Assembly: GCF_013402915.1 (NCBI RefSeq)
Contig: NC_050719.1
Coordinates: 434,001-498,000 of the forward strand
Direction of reading: 5' to 3'
DNA from: Zygotorulaspora mrakii
Taxonomy: Eukaryota; Ascomycota; Saccharomycetes; Saccharomycetales; Saccharomycetaceae
DNA: 64,000 nt
The position numbers were made by a program, and so were the translations under genes. This document shows, in pieces, positions 59,719 through 64,000 of the stretch. How positions within the stretch are numbered: the stretch's first letter is position 1; the number at the start of each line of letters is the position of its first letter. Under the pieces are notes generated by a model that saw only the letters and a program-made list of their open reading frames with translations, was not told where the DNA came from and did no database searches.

Positions 59719-62700
59719 TCATTTAGTTAAACTGATGGTACCAGAAGTATCGGCGGTTATCAGCAGTTGTAAACCATTTATGACAGCGGAGGCCATACAA
59801 TTGATGTTTTCACTATACTTAATTCTTTCAGCTGATTTGCCTTCATTACTGCTGGTCTTCTTTAGCAGCAAGTAGCTCAAGCTGGCAGTAGCCTGAACTG
59901 TCACTAAATCATTTGTGCTCTTCGGTTCCCTTAAAATCCTCGAGGAATTTAACTTTCTCATATTCACCATGACAAGCTTATTACTAGAGCCATTTGCGAC
60001 AACAGCGTATTCTCCCGTGACAAATATGCTGTTTACCGTTATTGCATTTAAGAATCTTAATTTATCTAACTGTTTTTGCACAGGTAGGAATGTCCCGATT
60101 GAAGGTTGCTCATCAGAATGGATGACTGCTGTGCGACATTTCAGCTTGGCGTAATCCCAGACAGTGAAAAGAGCAGACGAAAGGCCGCCAACCACTATTA
60201 CTGTGTCTTTACCCATAACACCGCATTCGCTGAGATGAGTAATGGGGTGATGGTCACCGAATGCCCAGCTCTTAATCAAAAGATGAAACCTCAAATCCCA
60301 TAAATCAATGATACCTTTTGTGGTACCAAGTATTAGAACTGAACCGGACTCTCCTGCGGCAAAGCTTGCGACCGCCCCATGTGAAACGGGATTAGATATT
60401 TTCTTGATACACTTCATGGTTCTAATATCCAAAATGAGTATTTGTGAGGTATTTGTTAGCGCAATCAGTTGCGATATGTCATCTGTAATGACTGCTTTGA
60501 TAGTTGTCGCATATACCTCCCTCTCTTCAGTCTGGTCAATTTTGAATTTTCTGATTGTTTGAAATCTAGCAAACTTTCTCTGTGATTCTTTTATCTGGTA
60601 AAGGACCCTCAGAACGACTATGAGACCATCTTTCGTAGATATGCAAAATGAATCGTAACCAGTCAATGCGATTATATTAGTTATTGGAGAAGCCAAGTCG
60701 TGAGTCAACGATGAAGTATAAAGCTCACCGGATATTATCTTCGTCAAATCCCACAATTTGATTACACCTTGATCAGAGCCACTAATCAAATATGGGTTAA
60801 CGCCACTGGAGGTGGCCAAGGCAGTAATGGAAAGTTGCCTGCCTTCTGTGAGATTAGTAACAAGCTTTCCTTTCACTTGGTCGAGAGTTTCATGCGGTAT
60901 TGTATCGCTGATAAGAGACCCGAAGTTTTTGTATTCTCTCAATGATGGAAGTATTTTCAAGTTATGCAAATAATCTTTGATCGTTCCAACGTTACCCTCA
61001 TAGCTATCATGAATTGTGTATTCCTGTTCATCGACATCATGCTCCAGTGTATCATACGGCACATCTCGCTTTTGCGGTTTGAACTCCAGCTGAACGTATA
61101 CGTTTTCTAGATTGGATGTCGTTGTTGCCGCTGCTTTTGTTGTGAACATTAAAGATCCGTTCATATCTTTCACCGTAGGCAAGTCACAATGTATGTCCTG
61201 TTGCAGTTTAGGTTTATTTACAGCCCCTTCCGTTACAGTCATTGTGGCTGTTTCGTCATCTTCTGCAAACTTTACATCAAAGAAGATAGTTCTAGGCATT
61301 AATTGCGGGACGGCCAAGTTGAGCCGATCATACCTACTGGAATTCCTCGTTTTTTCATTTTCCAGAACACTAGTCTTACGCGATATCAATTTTGCTGCCC
61401 TCAGGATATAGCCGCGAAGAACGGCCAACTTCCAAAAATCACTTTCAGTCAAACCAATCGATTTAAATTTATCTACCCAATTCTTATCTTCGGTTGTAAG
61501 GGGAATCTCACTGTTATCGAAGGACCTGACAACAGATTTGGATGCCTTCATGATGTTGAAGCCATAGTTTCTTTGAGAATAATCTTTAGTGATGAAAGAT
61601 GTATTGTCATTTCCAAACGCATCAACGTGATTACTCGGAACCTGTTGCCAAAAAAGTGATTTAGATGCTCTGAGCGACCAGCTGCAAAGAAAATTGTACA
61701 CAGTTCTTGATACCGGAAGCTTGCAGCTGGATAGCATCAAATCATAGGTGAACTCTACGTCGAATTCGAAAAAGGGTCTTACAATAGGATAGAGAACACA
61801 ATAAACCTCAGCTTTTGATAGATTAGCGGAAATCTCAACTATAATCAATAGCGAATATTGTCGTATCCAAAAATTTGGATGAAGAAGTAGGGGCCGTATT
61901 GTATTGCATATGTCATAATGAAATCGCTTTTGAATCAAACCCGTTTTGCAAAGATCTTTCAAGCTTTTAAGTACATTCACAACCACAAGTTCCTCCGAAT
62001 CTGTTATTGTTTGTATCAACAAAGGCAAAATATATTGTTCAAGGGTTATCGGGCCCAGTAATATGGCAATACCAGAAATGGTTTGAATAAGCTTTATTCT
62101 TAATGATGAATCCTTGTCATTAAGATATGTTATAAGATGACTCAAAATTACATCGTTGGTCTTTTCGCGTCCAAAGAATTTACAAAGTGGTAATATATTG
62201 CCCAGCAAGGCAATCTTGACGTTGGTCTCGCTATCGGTCAGCAGTCCAACCGCTAAATCTTCCACTTGTTGGACAAGCTTTTTGATATTCCGACTAGTAA
62301 CTTCAAATGCCTCCAGACCTCCATTGGGTATATCTGTCAGCTGATGAGAATTGGAGGAGTAAGAAATCTCTTGAAACCGGTTTGCCACTGTCAGAATGTC
62401 ACCAAGACAATTTGCCACAATAATACGAGTATAGGAATTCACCTTGCTCTGCAGCAGTAAACGTTTCAACCGAGGTAAAAGATAGTCAACAAAGATGTAT
62501 TCATTTATGGGGTTTACCTTCTTGATGGTATTCAAAACCTGTGTTAATGCCTGTACGGCCAGCGCTTGGACATTAGGATACTCGTCCTCAAAGCAGGATA
62601 CCAGGTATGGTATTACTCTATCAATCTTATTTTCATCTGATACAAATTGAGAAAGGGCAATAAGCATTTCAAGACATCTTAATTTAGTGATGCTGGACAC

Positions 62701-63963
62701 AATGTTTCGCAACCCATGGGAAATGTATGATATGAATAGCAAAGCGCACTCATCTTTAACTGGCTGACAATTTGAGTCAATGAAACGTGCATTTAGTACT
62801 CCAGTTTCTGCTAGTTTTACTCCCCGTGAGAAAAACCAATCGAATTCTTGATTCACCACAAACTTCCGATCTAATGAACCAGTGTAACCCATATACTCAC
62901 AAATCATCTTGAAGTCTGTGTATATCTTTGCACAGCAACCATCTACAACATTCATTTGATTCTCAAGAGTTGTATGTGTACAAACTGCGCCTGTACTAGG
63001 CGTACTTGTGCTCATTGTGGCTAATGTTCTGAAGTATTCATAGGTGAAAGTATAAAAATATTCAGGGAAATATTTTCCTCTGTATTTTTCCATAATCTCT
63101 CTGCTGGATAATCGTTTATTGGGATTCAATTGAATCATGTCCATTATTAAGCTTTTAAGTTCCTTTGACTTTATCTCCTCGCTAAAAAATCCTTCAACGA
63201 CGTAGTCTTTATTCTTGTACTTGAAGAGTTGAGAAAGGTTAAAGAGAGGCCTCCCTTCGGCATTAAGTTCCGCAATGCAGCATCCCATACTGAATATATC
63301 CATAGCTTTGGTCACTGGTCCCTGTGATTTATTTGTACTTTCATGAAGTTTAGAATCAAATCTTTCTGGTGCCAAATAGCATGTTCTTCTCTTAGACGTA
63401 TCAAAATAAAAGGAAAACTCTCCTGGGTTATCTTCCGGAAGATAAGTTGGCTTAATTGACGATGAAAAATCTGCTAATAAAAGCCAGTTCCAACTTGTCA
63501 CCAATATATTTTCGGTTTTAATATCTCCATGTGTTATGTCTGCTTGATGAATATCATCAAGGGCCTGAAGAAGCTGGAAGGTCAAAAATTTGAGCTCTAC
63601 GTCGAGTAAATAAGGCCGTGAACTAAGCCTATCATAAAGGTTACTTTTCAGATGTTGTCGTATCAGGTAACCTGCTCTGTTTGATTCTACCACTTTGCTG
63701 AAGTTTAGGGCAGTTGGTAAGGGCGCCAAGCGCAATGCCTCCCTCATGATTGATTGCTGAATATCTTTCAAATCATAGTTCTCCATAGGTTTTATAAACA
63801 CTTTGATAATGACCTCGCCATTGGGATCCAATCCTTTACATGTTTTCAAAAACATAGATGAATTCAGCTGCGAAACATAATGCACTTCATTAAGGACATC
63901 GATATAAGAGAAAATAGCAATAGAAGGGGCTGTTCGGGCTGATAAGGACAATTGTGCTCCCAT
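59719..63963 (-). CDS. VPS15: Vps15, regulatory kinase subunit of the Vps34 PI3-kinase complexes
   Basis: A 1,414-residue membrane-associated pseudokinase-like protein; yeast has 1,454. It anchors and activates Vps34 in vacuolar sorting and autophagy. The start MGAQLS is a strong N-myristoylation signal. The kinase domain (about 20-305) has HGDIKTEN at the catalytic loop and DFSSS in place of DFG; the neighbouring PTYLPEDNPGEFSFYFDTSKRRTCYLAPERF stretch (parts YLPEDNPGEF and RTCYLAPERF) is highly conserved. HEAT-type helices follow (about 380-800) and WD40 repeats from about 1,050. The ATG at 63,963 lies inside the window, so the gene is complete. Confidence 0.96.
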   Translation of the reverse strand: MGAQLSLSARTAPSIAIFSYIDVLNEVHYVSQLNSSMFLKTCKGLDPNGEVIIKVFIKPMENYDLKDIQQSIMREALRLAPLPTALNFSKVVESNRAGYLIRQHLKSNLYDRLSSRPYLLDVELKFLTFQLLQALDDIHQADITHGDIKTENILVTSWNWLLLADFSSSIKPTYLPEDNPGEFSFYFDTSKRRTCYLAPERFDSKLHESTNKSQGPVTKAMDIFSMGCCIAELNAEGRPLFNLSQLFKYKNKDYVVEGFFSEEIKSKELKSLIMDMIQLNPNKRLSSREIMEKYRGKYFPEYFYTFTYEYFRTLATMSTSTPSTGAVCTHTTLENQMNVVDGCCAKIYTDFKMICEYMGYTGSLDRKFVVNQEFDWFFSRGVKLAETGVLNARFIDSNCQPVKDECALLFISYISHGLRNIVSSITKLRCLEMLIALSQFVSDENKIDRVIPYLVSCFEDEYPNVQALAVQALTQVLNTIKKVNPINEYIFVDYLLPRLKRLLLQSKVNSYTRIIVANCLGDILTVANRFQEISYSSNSHQLTDIPNGGLEAFEVTSRNIKKLVQQVEDLAVGLLTDSETNVKIALLGNILPLCKFFGREKTNDVILSHLITYLNDKDSSLRIKLIQTISGIAILLGPITLEQYILPLLIQTITDSEELVVVNVLKSLKDLCKTGLIQKRFHYDICNTIRPLLLHPNFWIRQYSLLIIVEISANLSKAEVYCVLYPIVRPFFEFDVEFTYDLMLSSCKLPVSRTVYNFLCSWSLRASKSLFWQQVPSNHVDAFGNDNTSFITKDYSQRNYGFNIMKASKSVVRSFDNSEIPLTTEDKNWVDKFKSIGLTESDFWKLAVLRGYILRAAKLISRKTSVLENEKTRNSSRYDRLNLAVPQLMPRTIFFDVKFAEDDETATMTVTEGAVNKPKLQQDIHCDLPTVKDMNGSLMFTTKAAATTTSNLENVYVQLEFKPQKRDVPYDTLEHDVDEQEYTIHDSYEGNVGTIKDYLHNLKILPSLREYKNFGSLISDTIPHETLDQVKGKLVTNLTEGRQLSITALATSSGVNPYLISGSDQGVIKLWDLTKIISGELYTSSLTHDLASPITNIIALTGYDSFCISTKDGLIVVLRVLYQIKESQRKFARFQTIRKFKIDQTEEREVYATTIKAVITDDISQLIALTNTSQILILDIRTMKCIKKISNPVSHGAVASFAAGESGSVLILGTTKGIIDLWDLRFHLLIKSWAFGDHHPITHLSECGVMGKDTVIVVGGLSSALFTVWDYAKLKCRTAVIHSDEQPSIGTFLPVQKQLDKLRFLNAITVNSIFVTGEYAVVANGSSNKLVMVNMRKLNSSRILREPKSTNDLVTVQATASLSYLLLKKTSSNEGKSAERIKYSENINCMASAVINGLQLLITADTSGTISLTK

Positions 63964-64000
63964 CCTGTGCTGCGATGAATGGTATTTAATACCGTTTCTT

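Noticed and set aside
1..64000. CRISPR array, prophage, intact retrotransposon, centromere or telomeric repeat
   Set aside because: No regularly spaced identical repeats with unique spacers, no integrase or reverse-transcriptase frame, no CDEIII-like centromere core and no telomere repeat were seen. Replication-origin consensus matches were not pursued because short AT-rich motifs are too common to judge by eye.

Overview
The window is chromosomal DNA of a budding yeast in the Saccharomycetaceae. The genes are tightly packed and nearly intron-free. The three introns present carry yeast splice signals (GTATGT or GTACGT donors, TACTAAC or TACTAAT branch sites). CTG reads naturally as leucine. 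Every protein-coding gene I could identify has a clear Saccharomyces cerevisiae counterpart.

The gene order is the most informative property. Reading left to right, the genes alternate between two S. cerevisiae series, both in descending order as I remember them. One series is from chromosome XVI: LTP1, NOT5, MED1, SPE3, HOS1, ISA2, UBA3, ROX1, YPR063C, FCY1, JID1, ARO7, YMC1, BRR1, TFB4, SEC8. The other is from chromosome II: LYS2, RAD16, CYC8, SUS1, YSA1, ALG1, CMD1, AIM3, IML3, PHO88, VID24, SIF2, EXO84, FES1, MMS4, VPS15. This interleaving is what is expected of a species that did not undergo the whole-genome duplication. Only one YMC1/YMC2-type carrier gene is present, which agrees. Zygosaccharomyces, Torulaspora or a close relative is my best guess; the genus is not proven.

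Layout: 1-10,337 holds the end of LTP1, NOT5, a 1.7-kb gap, LYS2 with Lys14-type and Gcn4-type sites upstream, and RAD16. 10,338-18,154 holds a GC-rich intergenic island, CYC8 with a long Gln-Ala repeat, the two-intron gene SUS1, YSA1 and a tRNA-Ser(UGA). 18,155-26,798 holds a field of degenerate repeats, MED1, SPE3, HOS1, ALG1, CMD1 and a possible gene relic. 26,799-34,954 holds AIM3, IML3, ISA2, UBA3, PHO88 and ROX1. 34,955-43,168 holds a second, weaker GC-rich intergenic region, VID24, a YPR063C homologue with one intron, FCY1, a 2.1-kb gap and JID1. 43,169-64,000 holds ARO7, YMC1, BRR1, TFB4, SIF2, EXO84, FES1 (with a six-unit heat-shock element), MMS4, SEC8 and VPS15.

The genes are mostly housekeeping and are not an operon-like system. 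Some functional partners are nevertheless linked here: CYC8 (corepressor) and ROX1 (a repressor that recruits it), EXO84 and SEC8 (both exocyst), and HOS1 and SIF2 (both histone deacetylation). I see no intact transposon, virus, CRISPR array or toxin gene. The least explained DNA is the GC-rich divergent intergenic regions, the repeat field beside the tRNA, and the relic between CMD1 and AIM3. Most start codons were chosen at an ATG aligned to the yeast homologue, since several frames run open upstream from non-ATG codons.
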